A stretch of DNA of 64,000 nucleotides from Cryptomeria japonica. Its lineage: Eukaryota > Streptophyta > Pinopsida > Cupressales > Cupressaceae. The translations under genes and the position numbers were made by a program. The first letter of the stretch is position 1, and each line of letters begins with the position of its first letter. The notes beneath the pieces were generated by a model that ran no database searches, was not told the origin of the DNA, and saw only the letters and a program-made list of their open reading frames with translations. Location of the stretch: assembly GCF_030272615.1 (NCBI RefSeq), contig NC_081407.1:154455548-154519547 (forward strand). The letters run 5' to 3'. Below, in pieces: positions 49,508 through 60,853 of this stretch.

Positions 49508-50717
49508 TGTTGAACACCCAGTAGGAGTGAGAGGGGGGTGAATCAATTCGAAACTTCAAAATAGATTATTAATAAACAAAATTAACTTAGCAATAACATA
49601 TTAATCATCAACACATAAGAATCAACCATCAACACATCAACACCAGATTCATTTGGAAAACTAAAACAGAGAAAAACCATGTGTGGTGAGAATCTAACTT
49701 GTAATATGAATAACAATGTTTTAGACTTACTACCAAGGAGCACCAATACCTAAAGGACTTGCATAACTAAGGCACACAACCTTAGGAAAGATAAAAAGAA
49801 GGACTTGCACAACTAAAGATCACTTCTTCAAGACAAGATACAAACCGTTATCGAAAGACTCACTCTCGGATAGCAACAAATTAAATAGCTAAATTAAAAT
49901 TGAGAAGGATACTCTTGAACATAAAATTATCCTTGAACAACTGAATCAAGCGACCGACATCATGGCATACATTTCCAATAGTCTTCGTTGTCACAACATA
50001 CTATTTTGCACAATATATCACCTTCAAATCTCTTCTCAAACTGGCTTTTGCATCACCACAAACTCAAATCTTCTTGCAAATCATTCACATACACTTCTCA
50101 CATAGTTCACTTCTCATCCACACTACAATTCATCCATCCGCACATCTTAACTATGAGATACAAAAGTGAAATCCTAATTAAGGTTCAGTCAAAATAGAAT
50201 AAACAATATTACACAAAATAAGCCACCCAAACCTAAAAAACTTTCATGAGTCCACTTGAAGAGGGAACCAAAAAAAAATTCAAAACAACCTTCCACGATT
50301 GATCCAACAATCTGCACACACTAACACATACTCCAAAGGCATTACCAAATGTAACGTGTAGACATAATCAACTAGTCAGACATAGAACCACTTTCAAAGC
50401 AAAATACTCCATGTGGATCTCCACATGCCATGGCGGGACCCAAATTAACATCTCAACACATCTTCCAATACATATTTAGACCAAAAGAATATGATCTACT
50501 AAACTACAACACAATCAGCAACATATCCGAAGGGCACCAAAATATTTTACAACCACCCTGAATACAAGATGATACAACCAACACCAAAAACATTAAATAC
50601 AATACAAAACATAATTTTGCAACAACCAAGAACATATCCAGACCAACATCTATCTGAATAACTAGATTTAACATAAATGACAACCATATAAGCTCATGCT
50701 ATCAACTTACTTCAACA
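49508..50717 (-). repeat. Copia A 5' LTR, intact, 1210 bp
   Basis: TGTTGAACACCC to TACTTCAACA on the plus strand. The ends are short inverted repeats (TGTTGAA/TTCAACA). Followed by the duplication AAGGA at 50718-50722. Confidence 0.93.
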
Positions 50718-50722
50718 AAGGA

Positions 50723-51181
50723 GAGTAGATATCATGGCCAACCCAAATGAAAAAGAAAAAAATTAAGACAAATAATGGAATGATAAGATTGTGCCAATAA
50801 GGGTGTTGTCGGGCATGTTGAGGTGGTGTAGCCAAAATATGAAGAAAGAGGTAAAAGAGACAAAGACCAAAAGAAAGAACTCTAGAAGACTTGAATTCAA
50901 AATTTGAGGAAATACAAAAAATGGTGATCAAGATGAAAACAACAATCGAAGGATTTGATAAAAATATGTTAATAGGGTTTAGTAGTAGCAACATGGCTCC
51001 TGCCCTGCCAAATCCCCTAAAATATTTGAGTGATATTACAATCCAGCTGGATGACAAATTCAAGGTGTTTTTATCTTTCTTTGCTACTAATCAAATTGAG
51101 GATTTTTAAAATTTGAATGGTGTTTAAAGTTTAACTTTTGTCCAAGACTAATTCACACCCCCTCTTAGTCTTGAGTCAACA
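50723..51181 (+). repeat. Probable right part of the 5' LTR of Copia C
   Basis: Ends in TTCACACCCCCTCTTAG and TGAGTCAACA, directly followed by ATTGGTATCAAATCC, a degraded Met-tRNA primer site. It contains a short open frame (50891-51109) that looks coding but has no known domain. Confidence 0.5.
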
Positions 51182-51235
51182 ATTGGTATCAAATCCAAGT
51201 TTCTTTGAGAAATATTAGCTTCTTGAGGAAATGTT

Positions 51236-52115
51236 TGAGATGGCACAAGATGTATCTTACAAGGAATGAAAGTTTGATGGTACAAACTACACCTTTTAGA
51301 AAGTCAAAATGGAGGAATATTTGTCTTCTCTAGGGTTTGGAGTTTGGAATTTAGTAAAAGATGGTTATGTACCTCCTACTCCTCCAATAGATCCAACTAA
51401 GATTAGGTTATATGAAAAAAATTGACAAAGCAAGAAATGAAATCATGAGTTAATTAGCAAATTTAGAACTTATGAAGGTTCAATTCACTGTTGTACTGCT
51501 AAAGAGAAGTGGGATAAACATAATAGGATTTATGAAGAAAATGATAAGGTTAAACAAGTTAAGTTGTAGAATCTCAAGTGTAGGTTTGAGAATTTAAAGA
51601 TGTCTAAGGATGAAGACGTTGCTAGCTATATGCTTTGGGTTGATGATGTAGTAACTAACATTAGAGGTAATGGGAGAGAATTCAGTAAAGATTATCCTAA
51701 AATGGAAGCAACATTCAAGGTTAGTAAGAAGGTAGAAAATGATGATGATCAACTTGATGGCTTTGAAGTTGAAACAAATTGTGTGAGAAGATTGAAGAAA
51801 GGCACTAGCAAATACAAAACTAAGTTACTTTTCAAATGTTTTAATTGTGGAAGAATTGGTCATTTTGCATCTAAGTGTACTTTTAGAATAAATAGAAATT
51901 ATAGAGGAGAAAATAGCAATAAAAGGAGATAAGATAATAATAAAAGAGAGAAGTTAAAAATGATTTTTTATTCCAAGGAGAGAAGTTGTTGTTTAGAGGA
52001 TGAGAACCAAGATGATTCAAATGATGAATCACTTTTTGTGGCTCTGAAAGTTGATGACAAAAATAAAGATGTTAAAGAATGTAAAAGGTCTAGTGTCTTG
52101 TAGATTGATAAAAAT
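51236..52115 (+). pseudogene. Copia C gag with CCHC knuckle
   Basis: The broken frame begins MAQDVSYKE and KFDGTNYTF, matching the 'xFxGxNYxxW' start of Copia gag, with stops and a frameshift before 51600. The open part 51600-51932 covers VASYMLWVDDVVTNIRG and ends with CFNCGRIGHFASKC (near 51838), an intact zinc knuckle, and a basic tail. Particle protein; this copy cannot be translated whole. Confidence 0.85.
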
Positions 52116-54400
52116 AATGAAAAACCAATGATAGTTTGGATTGCCTTTCATGCTAAAGAAGAAGAAAATACTTGGGCAATTATGTTTACATCATATTCCT
52201 CTTGATAAAGGGAAGTTAATTAGTCTCAACAAGTGGAATGGAGGATTAGTGAAGTTTGGTGATGAAAGGTCTACTCAAATTTGTGGAAAGGGTACTACAA
52301 AAATTAATGGAACGAATTATTTAGATGTTAATTACGTCAAAGGAGTAAAATATAATCTTCTTAGTGTTAGTAAGATGTGCAACAAGGGATCTAATATCAC
52401 ATTTCATGATAGAGTTGTCAAATTAGAAAAGGAAACTCGGGAAGATTGGTTGTAGAAGGAACAATGAATGATGGGAATGTCTATCATTTAAAAGAAGCTA
52501 AGCGAAGAAATTGTTTGACGGCTTAGAAAAGTGAATGTTGGCTATGATAGAAGAGGATGGGTCACAAAACATTTGATAACATGACTAAGATCAACTCTAC
52601 ACATGCAATAAGAAACATGTTATGGATCATCAAACCTAGAAACACTTTATGCAAGGAATGTCAAATGTAAAAGAAGACTAGGACAAGATTCAAGAATACG
52701 AAGTATTATTCTACAAGACCCTTGAAGTTGATATATACTAACTCATGCAAACCTACCAAGACTCAAGGATTAAATGGTGAAAGGTAATTTATGTTTCTTA
52801 TTAATGATTATTCCAGAATGATATGGGTTGCACTTTTTAGAGAAAAATTAGAAGCCCTAGATAAGTTTAAAGCTTTCAAATCTATGGTTGAGAATGAAAT
52901 AGATGCCAAGATGAAATGCTTGATATTTGATAGATATGGTGAATTTACATCAAATGAGTTTGAGAAGTATTGTGAAAATCATGGGATGAGGAGACATATG
53001 TTTTCTTCTAGGACCCCTCAGAAAAATGGGGTAGTTTAAAGAAAAATAGAATAGTTAAAGAGATAGTAATGACAATGTTGAAAGATGTTGATTTGCCTAA
53101 TGTATATTCAAAAGATGTAGTTCATACTTTAGCCTATATTCTAATAGGGTGCAGTTGAGGCTCAATAACTGTAAGACCTTGCTATGGAAGATCTGCTACT
53201 ATCAAATATTCTAGAATATTTGGAAGTGAGTGTTATATCAAAAAAGATGAAGGAAACTTGGGAAAGATTGAACCAAGTTGTGATTAAGGAATCTAATTTG
53301 GTTACTCAACTAGAAGTAAGGCCTATAGATTCTACAAAAAGAGATTAAAGAGGATGGTGGAAAGTAAAAATGTAAAAGTACATGAAGTTTGGAGTCAAAA
53401 TACATAAGAAGTTGATGACTGCATATCAAAAGAAGCTAACTACATAGAAGAAGAAGAGAAAGAAGAGATAGAAGACAAGGAACAAATACCTGAGAAGACT
53501 TCTAAAACTCTAGCTAAGTATTTTCAAAAGAATCATTTAAAATATCAAATAATGGGTGACAAGTATGAAGGTGTGTAGACTAGGAGAAGACTTGCAAAAG
53601 CAAGTGAGCAAGTAAATCTATGTCTTCTATTAAAAATAGAGCCTAAGACCTTTGTTGATGCCAACAAGGATGAAGGATGGTTGCAAGTAATGGAGGAAGA
53701 GCTAAATTAGATTGAGAAGAATAAAACATGGGAATTAGTCCCTAGACCTGCAAATAAGAATGCCAGAAGAACAAAATGGCTATTCCAAAACAAGTTGAAT
53801 GAGGAAGAAGAGGTGACAAGAAATAAGGTAATATTGGTTTACAAAGGCTATTCGCAAATGGAAGGTATCGACCTTGAGAAGACATTTTCTTTGATGGCTA
53901 GGATGGAAGCAACCAAAATGGTTCTCTCCTTTGCAATTGATAAGAAATTCAAGGTGTATGAGCTGGCTGTCAATTTAGCTTTCTTGAATGGTGATTTAGA
54001 GGAAGAAGACTACATATAGGAGCATAATGGGATTCAGTAATCAAAAGTTCTAGACATGGTGTGAAAACTCAAAAAAGATTTTATGGTCTCAAGAAATCCC
54101 CTAGGGAATGGTATTCAAGGTTGGATAAGTACTTACTTCATAAAGGCTTCAAAAAAGGTACTGCAGATAGAAATCTTTACATTAAGGTTGAGGAAGACAA
54201 GTTTTTGCTAGTTGTTATATATGTTGATGGCATTCTCTTTGGTGGAGATGATGATGTATGTAAAATATATTTGCAGAAGAGATGCAAAAATAATTTGAGA
54301 TGTCTATGATTGGTGAGTTATCTTTCTTCCTTGGAACTCAAGTTGCTTAGCTAGATGATGGTATTTTTATTTCTTAGGCCAAGTATGTTATGGGGTAGGA
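52116..54400 (+). pseudogene. Copia C pol (pre-integrase, integrase, RT), broken
   Basis: KGVKYNLLSVSKMCNKG near 52345 is the gag-pre-integrase block. FLINDYSRMIWVALFREK, LIFDRYGEFTSNEFEKYCE and FSSRTPQKNGV (52791-53036) are integrase core motifs, with Ser of the SDRGGE block changed. GWLQVMEEEL, NKTWELVPRPANK, VYELAVNLAFLNGDLEEEDY and KRFYGLKKSPREWYSRLDKYL (53680-54160) are RT. The active-site box reads YVDG near 54220 in place of YVDD. At least ten stops. Confidence 0.85.
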
Positions 54401-54923
54401 GCTATATCTCCTTGACAACATTTGATCCCCATGGCTACACATGACCATTGAAGGTCAGCCAAATCAGTAAATTACCTTGGGAACCCTATATAAAGACATC
54501 ATATCAATTCATTTTAGATCCATAAAACGCCATCCTATTATGTGTGCATCCATGAAGCATTCAATATCAAGAATCTTCAGAGATTAAAGGTTGCATGTTC
54601 ATCTTCAACCATTGTGGAGAAAATTTACATCAATTTTCATGCAAGCATGTGTGCGTGATTAAGGTTTTTCATGTCCATGTGTTTGTCATGCCATTACATT
54701 CAATATTTGTGATTACATTGAAAGAGCATTGCATCATCATCATCAATTGTAAATTTGAGGTATATTTCCTTAACATTTATTTCAATATTTGCATTATTTC
54801 AATTCATGGTTAATTCCAAAACTAGAGTTTGACCTAATGCAACCCCTATTCCTAACATCTTTCTCTTTCTTTCTATATGCAGAAAATAGGTGTGGTGTTG
54901 TACCCAAGAAATCCGATAGAGTT
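54400..54923 (+). repeat. LTR-like fragment of an unidentified element
   Basis: The Copia C coding sequence ends abruptly. This part has a promoter-like ACCCTATATAAAGACATC (about 54483-54500) followed by C-poor leader-like sequence. No ends or partner LTR were found in the window. Confidence 0.35.
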
Positions 54924-56077
54924 TGTTGGCATTTGATGTTGTTCTGGTGATGCTCTGGTGAAGATTGGTGATATCTTATGCATGTAGATTCTTAGGAGTT
55001 ATCATTATGGAAACTTAGCTTTATGATCTTATCTGGTATGGAAATCTAGTTAACCAGATGTCTTGAGTAAGTTTTATGGTATCAAGTCTGCCCGGTAAAA
55101 CTCAATGTACAATTTTGTGGGTATTTCTTATTTCCGGTGGTGTGTTTTTGGTTCCAGTGATTTGAGTTAAGTTGATTGGGTATGAGAAGAAGATTATCAT
55201 GTAATATTATACTCTGATGATGATTCTTTGGCGTGTTAGAAGGTTTGGTATCCAGTTGAGCAGTAAAACAAGGTTATCTTCAATTTCGGTGGTATAACAT
55301 GTGGACCGGATTCCTTGAGTTGACTCTGGTGGTTATTTGCAAGGTCAAGGTGATTGGATTGACTTATGGGAAGCATTTTATTGTGTTTATTGGATCCATA
55401 ATATAGTTTTGTGAAGATTTGAGCCGACTTGCAACATTACACGTTTCATATTTTGATATTTTGTGAAGCTGACTTGTGCGAGATCATTTTTGCTAGTGTG
55501 GATATTTAAAATAGACTTGGTTAATGAATTTGGGTATGGATATGATGTGTGTAATTATTTTGGAGAGATAGAGTGCAGTTTCATGTGTGCACCTTGAGTT
55601 GTGTTGGCAGAGCAGAACAGAGCAGTTTATCATAACAGTGCAAGGGATCATTTTGTGCCTAACTGAAACTGTTATTTGGCATGGTCAGATGATTTTATTC
55701 AGTTCATTAATCATTGTAATAATTCTCTATTAGCCTATAAGGCAGTGAGCCTCCCTCCAGGGTTGTAGCCCTATTTTTGTAACTGAGCAGTGAGCTCTAC
55801 ATAGTGTGCCTGAATGCAAGTGCATTCCCCTTTTTGTAATATTGTTTTTCTACTGGCCATAGTGGAATAATATTGTGGGTTCAAATCCCACCATGGTTTT
55901 TCCCCTTTCGGGTTTCTACGTAAAAATATTGGTGTTATGGTTATGTTCTTGATTTCTTTGTGTTTCTGCATTTCAAATTCTTATTTGTGCATCTGGTTGA
56001 TTAAGAATTAGATTAATAAATTTATATATACTGGAATGCTAATTCACCCCCCCTCTCAATGTTCATTGATTCCAACA
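54924..56077 (+). repeat. Element D 5' LTR, 1154 bp
   Basis: Begins TGTTGG and ends CCAACA, followed by ATTGGTATCAGAGTC. The block GCAGTGAGCTCTACATAGTG and the C-run near 56047 also occur in the solo LTR near 47347 and 47595. Confidence 0.85.
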
Positions 56078-56079
56078 AT

Positions 56080-56091
56080 TGGTATCAGAGT
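56080..56091 (+). promoter_or_regulatory. Element D primer-binding site
   Basis: TGGTATCAGAGT, complementary to the initiator-methionine tRNA 3' end apart from the last base. Confidence 0.85.
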
Positions 56092-56145
56092 CTAGTTCCT
56101 CTGAGGAATCCTAACAACTTGAGGAAGATCCAGTAGATTGAATCA

Positions 56146-57302
56146 ATGGACTCTTGTTTGCAAAGACAACTTGTTGTGGCACTTGAAGATCTTGATGCAG
56201 CAATGAAGGAAAATAGTAGCTTGAAAAGAAATCTGAGTGCAGCTGAAGACTTCATTGAAACCCTAAAAGATCAAGTAAACAAATCTTGGGAAAAGAGAAA
56301 GGAGTTGATGGACAAGGTGAAGCAAAAAAGAAGAACAAATTGTTGACAATCAAATTCTACAAGTCAAGACTGATGAAAGTGAGAAGTTGGCTAGGGAGAA
56401 TGCAATTTTGAAGAATGAGATGCAATCTATTATGATGAAGTTGACTAGGGAGATTGAAGACTAGAAGAAGAATGAAGAAAGCTTGACTCAATCTTTGAAG
56501 GACAGATCTGATGAATGTTGCAGATTGACATATGAGAATGATCAATTGAAGTTTGAACTGGTGTAGACAAAGAATGATGGACAAGAACTTTAGAGACATA
56601 TCATAATTCTGAGAGATGAGCTAGCTACTGCTAATGAGTTCAAAGAAAAGTTCAAAGCTAGTTCAGCCCAGTTGGATGAGATGTTGGATAGTCAGAGACA
56701 TGGGAAAGATATAAGAGGACTTGGATATGAGAAATGAGAATCCTCCTATTTTGGACACAACAATGCAAAATCAAATCATCAGCAGAGTAAGAAACCTCTT
56801 ATAAGACAGCCTAACACTTGTAAATTCAATTGTAGATGCTTTACTTGCAATAAATTTGGTCATATGGAAAATCAATGTAGAAGTAGGATGAATAATGTGA
56901 AAAATGGTCCTACCTTTACCGCTCAATATTTCATATGTAACATTTTTTGTCACAAGTCAAACATGTGCAGAGTAGTAATGAATAATTTTTAGAACAAAAG
57001 ATGTTTTATATGTGGAATGTTTGGACATATATCTAACCAATGCAGGATGAGACCAAATCACATGAACTTTAGGCCTATGCAAAGGAATGGTGTATGCCAT
57101 GCATGTAACAAAGTAGGTCATATTGCAAGACATTGTAGAAGCAAGAATGCACTGGTGAACAAGAACAAATTTGATGAGAAATGAAAAGCAAAGGTAGATG
57201 AGATCAAAGATCAGCACAAGAAGATGTGGGTAAAGAAAGAAGATCAGAATGTGCAGAATGGCACCACACTTGAATCCGATGATGGAACCTCATCCAGTAA
57301 CT
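56146..57302 (+). pseudogene. Element D gag: coiled coil plus four zinc knuckles
   Basis: The ATG at 56146 opens MDSCLQRQLVVALEDL, a Leu/Glu/Lys heptad-rich coiled-coil region to about 56750 (frameshift near 56345, stops at 56464 and 56566). Then come four CCHC-like units: CFTCNKFGHMENQC (about 56838), CNIFCHKSNMC (about 56938, first Cys FIC), CFICGMFGHISNQC (about 57003) and CHACNKVGHIARHC (about 57099). A Lys/Asp-rich end follows. Nucleocapsid-like RNA binding is implied by the knuckles. Four knuckles in one gag is unusual for Copia, which normally has one. Confidence 0.75.
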
Positions 57303-57686
57303 AGGACTTTTTGGCGTTAGGGGTAATTTTTCATGCAAATCCTGAGAACCCCCTTGCAGAGATTTATAACTAGTTTTGGAAGGTTGTAGAAGATTTTTGT
57401 GGCGGTTTGGCAATCTGGTGAAAGAATTAATGAAAAATAGTGTAACCGAAAGCTTTAAGGTTGAAGCATTTATTATAACTTAAATTTGGTTTTCAAAAGT
57501 TAAAAATGCATTTTGAAAGCTTATTCTTCACAATACGATTGAGAGAAAAGAGAAAAGCATTTGAGTGAAAGAGATTTGACAATGAAACCAAGTTTGAAGC
57601 GATCATCTAGCAATTTCCTACACTCGATTGTGAATTAAAAGGTATTTATCTATTCGCGAGCTATCATTTAAAACCCTAGGATCATC

Positions 57687-58790
57687 ATGCCATCTACATC
57701 TGGTATTTCTACTCCTCTAGTGGTTGATATTTTTGAGAGGGTGAGGCCCATTTTCAAGAGACATCCTTTCAAATCGATCGAAGACTATCAAGAAGTAGCC
57801 TTTTCTTCATTTTTGTATAGTGTTCTTCACAATGAAGATATTAGGGCATATATCTACTATGATATTAAGGAGCTTGGCATTGCAGATATTTTAACCCTTT
57901 ATAACAAGCATTTGGCAAACAACCTTGGAAAACTAAAGCCGAAAAATAAGATTCTTCATGACAAGGGCTTCGTGTAGTTTGTTCATTTCTCAGTATTTGA
58001 TGAAGCAAAATGGGTTTGGTATATTCTCAGCAAGGTTCATGATGAATTCATCTGGTTGGATAGATCGCATAAGATTACAAAGTAGATTATTCAAGCAGTC
58101 AAATGCTTAAGTGCAATCGTTGAAGTACTCAGACTAAGAAAAGTACAGAATAACACTGTGATAGCCACTACTAGTTCCAAATTTGACAACAAGGCAATAA
58201 CTATCAGTGATATCTTGGAGCATGATATCAGATTTTCCTTGATGGTGGTGAGGTACAAAGTTTATCAATCAAGTAGGCAGAACTCGGTCTCTGATACTGT
58301 AATATTTTCAGCATATCAGATGCTCAAGGAAGATAAAAGGTATGATATGTGCATAGTTCTCCTAAATGACTTGATAAGTAACTTGAAGAAGATTAACAGG
58401 ACAAGAAACACACTTTCAAGTTTGGGTCCCTTCTTATTTGTTTGGTATTATACTTCTTAAATGAGATGCCCAGAATAAAAAGAAAATTCCAATGGGCTTA
58501 TGACAAACCGGTGGTAATGCAAACTGGTAGATGATCTTCTATTGCATTACTATGTTGTTCTTCACAATCAGCGGAAGGGATGATTATGCATCTGATTTCA
58601 TTTTCTATGCCATTTATGGAAGCCTCTTTTGTACCTAATGGGATTGCTATGTAATATGGAGGGGGATTTTTTGAATATGCCCTTGAGGCTTCTTGTAATG
58701 GGTAGGTAGGCCTTAACTTATTTGGAGAAATACTGGAAGGTTTTCTTACTGGCTCTTTCCTTCCAGTGCTCATTGAACCAGACACCATGT
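57687..58790 (+). pseudogene. Unrecognised ORF with LINE-like 3' tail
   Basis: Function unknown. The ATG at 57687 gives MPSTSGISTPLVVDIFERV. The frame runs to about 58460 with TAG stops at 57976 and 58082 (positions where Gln or Trp codons are plausible). It then shifts and continues through a region with GGGFFEYALEAS and FLPVLIEPDTM to a stop near 58790. The protein of about 365 codons is helical with no catalytic motif seen. AATTTAAATATTAATAAAAT, a CCACTTTTATC block and an A-rich TAATAATAA tail follow at 58795-58857, like the 3' end of a LINE. It may be another member of the class found at 42968. Confidence 0.5.
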
Positions 58791-58892
58791 AAGAATTTAA
58801 ATATTAATAAAATTTAGTGGTAAATCCACTTTTATCAAAAAAATAATAATAACAATAATAGCAAGTCATTTCGAGGTCCAAAAAGAGGGTTA

Positions 58893-60833
58893 TGACATCC
58901 TCCCCCCCCCCTTAAATTGTGCATCGTCCCGATGTACTAAATGTAGTCACATAAATCTATCCACTTAATTAAATGAATACTTAGTATTTATTTGATTATT
59001 TAACCATCAATTAATATTTAATTAATTCATCTTAACCCTCTTCTCCTATTAATTAAATAAATTATTCAATTTATTTGATTTAATTCACTTAACCAAATTC
59101 ATACCATTAATTAAATAAATAAATCATATTTGTTTAATTAAATCTTCTCTCACATTTAAATAAATTAATATTTATTTAAATCCCCCAAAATCCCACCTCT
59201 CACATTTAAATAAATAAATCATTTATTTAAATCACCTTTATCCTCCACCCACTTGTATTTTCCTACAAAAGCAAGTTGCACAACTATTTTAAATAAATCA
59301 TTTATTTAAATCACCTTTATCCTCCACCCACTTGCATTTTCCTACAAAAGCAAGTTGCACAACTATTTTAAATAAATTATTTATTTAAAATCCTATTTAT
59401 CCTCACCCACTTGAAACCTTTAATGGTTTCCCTTAAAGTATTCAAACTTGATGGCTTTAAAGTCTTCAAACTTGATGGCTTCCTTCTATAGTCTTCTTAA
59501 GACTTTAATGGTTTTCCTTAAAGTCTTCAAGCCTTTAATGGTTCCCCTCAAAGTCTTCAAGCATTTTAATGCTTTATCTTCCTTTTTCTCATTTAAATAA
59601 ATTAATATTTATTTGAATATTTATCCAAATACAACTTGCACACATTTATTGAAATAAATGAATTTTTATTTTAATAAAATCCTATTTTCCCTCACCCACC
59701 AAATCCACTTGCAAAATCTAATCCCCTTCTAGATTCTTCTAACCCCTTCCTAATTAACTTAATCCATCCCCTAATTATTGTCACATTCCTAAGCAAAATG
59801 GAGTCACTTCTCAAAGCCTAAAAGTCTTTGATAACCATTAAAGGCTTTCAACCTTCAACCACTAAATGTCTCAAAGTCTTGGATAACCTTTGAAAGCTTC
59901 CAACCTTCAACCACTAAATGTCTCAAAGTCTTGGATAACCTTTGAAAGCTTCCAACCTTCAACCACTAAATGGCTCAAAGTCTTTGATAACCATTGAAGG
60001 CTTTCAACCTTCAACCACTTAATCCCCAAAGTCTCCAATAACCATTAATGGTTACCTCAAACCCTCCCACATGGTTAAAACATTTGTTTTGACTCAACCT
60101 CTACCCAACCCAAAGGTCTCATCAGGCCATTAATGCTTTGACCATGATTATCTCTTAAACATTTGTACAAAGGTTTATCCTTGGATTAACTCTTAATCCA
60201 ATGGGTAATCTTAATTTAGACTTGACCCTTACCTTCTAGATAACCATGAGGTCTTCTCAGGCCTTTAATGCCTCCAACCTCTTCTCTCAACCCAATCCTA
60301 TGTTGACACTTGTCACCATTTTATTGGTGCCAATTGTGCACATGGATCCCCAACTTTCAAACTTGGCCCTTGATTAAACCATTCAATCTTAACCCTTCAT
60401 TTCCCCATTTCTTCTATAAATAGAACCCTTCTCCTCAAGCAAAAAGAAGCATTTTAGAGTATTGTTGTTATACTGGCATTAGCATAGAGCTTTTTCATAG
60501 CATCACTATCTACTCTTGCATAGTATTTGCTTATCATATTCAACCATCTTGAATCTCCATATGGCATCCATGGCTAGTGCTAAAAGCTGATAGCTACACT
60601 CATTTGGGACTTGGAGAGGAGACAAACAAGGGAGAAGCATCAAAAGGCATCATGGAAGCATCTTAGGGAGGCTCTTCTCCTTTCTTTTATTTTGTTAAAC
60701 TTCTTTCATGCTTTTTGAAATCTCTCTTGATATGTTTGGAATGGTTTTTAGTTCTTTGTTTTGTTTTTATGGTTGAAACTAACTTATTAACATTGAACTT
60801 TGTTGTTGCCTTGTCCCCATTTCCATGACATCA
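58893..60833 (+). repeat. Element E 5' LTR
   Basis: Starts TGACATCC after GGGTTA and ends GACATCA before the primer site. It carries a C-run (58903 onward), TTTAAATAAAT-rich palindromic runs, a 79-bp tandem duplication (TCACCTTTATCCTCC at 59232 and 59311) and a 52-bp unit repeated about four times (ACCTTCAACC at 59851, 59903, 59955 and 60007). The promoter TATAAATA is at 60415-60422. Confidence 0.75.
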
Positions 60834-60835
60834 TT

Positions 60836-60853
60836 TGGTGAACCCGACGTGAA
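60836..60853 (+). promoter_or_regulatory. Element E primer-binding site
   Basis: TGGTGAACCCGACGTGAA follows the LTR end by two bases. It begins TGG, as all CCA-pairing sites do, but is not the initiator-methionine sequence used by the Copia elements here. The donor tRNA was not identified. Confidence 0.55.

Larger units (their letters stand above)
13003..50717 (-). mobile_element. Copia LTR retrotransposon A, split by several nested insertions
   Basis: The outer ends are TGTTGAACACCC at 13003 and TTCAACA ending at 50717. Both are flanked by the 5-bp duplication AAGGA (12998-13002 and 50718-50722). LTRs are at 49508-50717 (5') and 13003-13311 plus 37566-38500 (3', split by LINE-1). The internal order on the minus strand is primer site, gag, zinc knuckle, protease, integrase, reverse transcriptase, RNase H and purine tract, which is the Copia order. 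Foreign DNA occupies 13312-37565 and 41195-47632. The LTRs differ by many substitutions and small indels, so the insertion is old. Confidence 0.93.
51183..54400 (+). mobile_element. Copia LTR retrotransposon C, internal region, no 3' LTR seen
   Basis: Primer site, gag, zinc knuckle, protease-like region, integrase and reverse transcriptase follow in Copia order. The sequence breaks off within or just after RT near 54400 and is replaced by unrelated LTR-like sequence. Confidence 0.85.
54924..57680 (+). mobile_element. Copia-type element D: 5' LTR and gag only
   Basis: LTR at 54924-56077 (TGTTGGCATTTG to GATTCCAACA), Met-tRNA primer site at 56080, then a gag gene. No integrase or reverse transcriptase follows before an unrelated ORF at 57687. 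Its family also left the solo LTR at 41195-47632. The right end is not defined. Confidence 0.75.

Noticed and set aside
58498-58788. 96-codon minus-strand frame
   Set aside because: Antisense of the frame-shifted end of the 57687 ORF.
59200-60030. Regularly spaced repeats resembling a CRISPR array
   Set aside because: The repeats are contiguous tandem units without unique spacers, lie within an LTR, and the genome is a plant.
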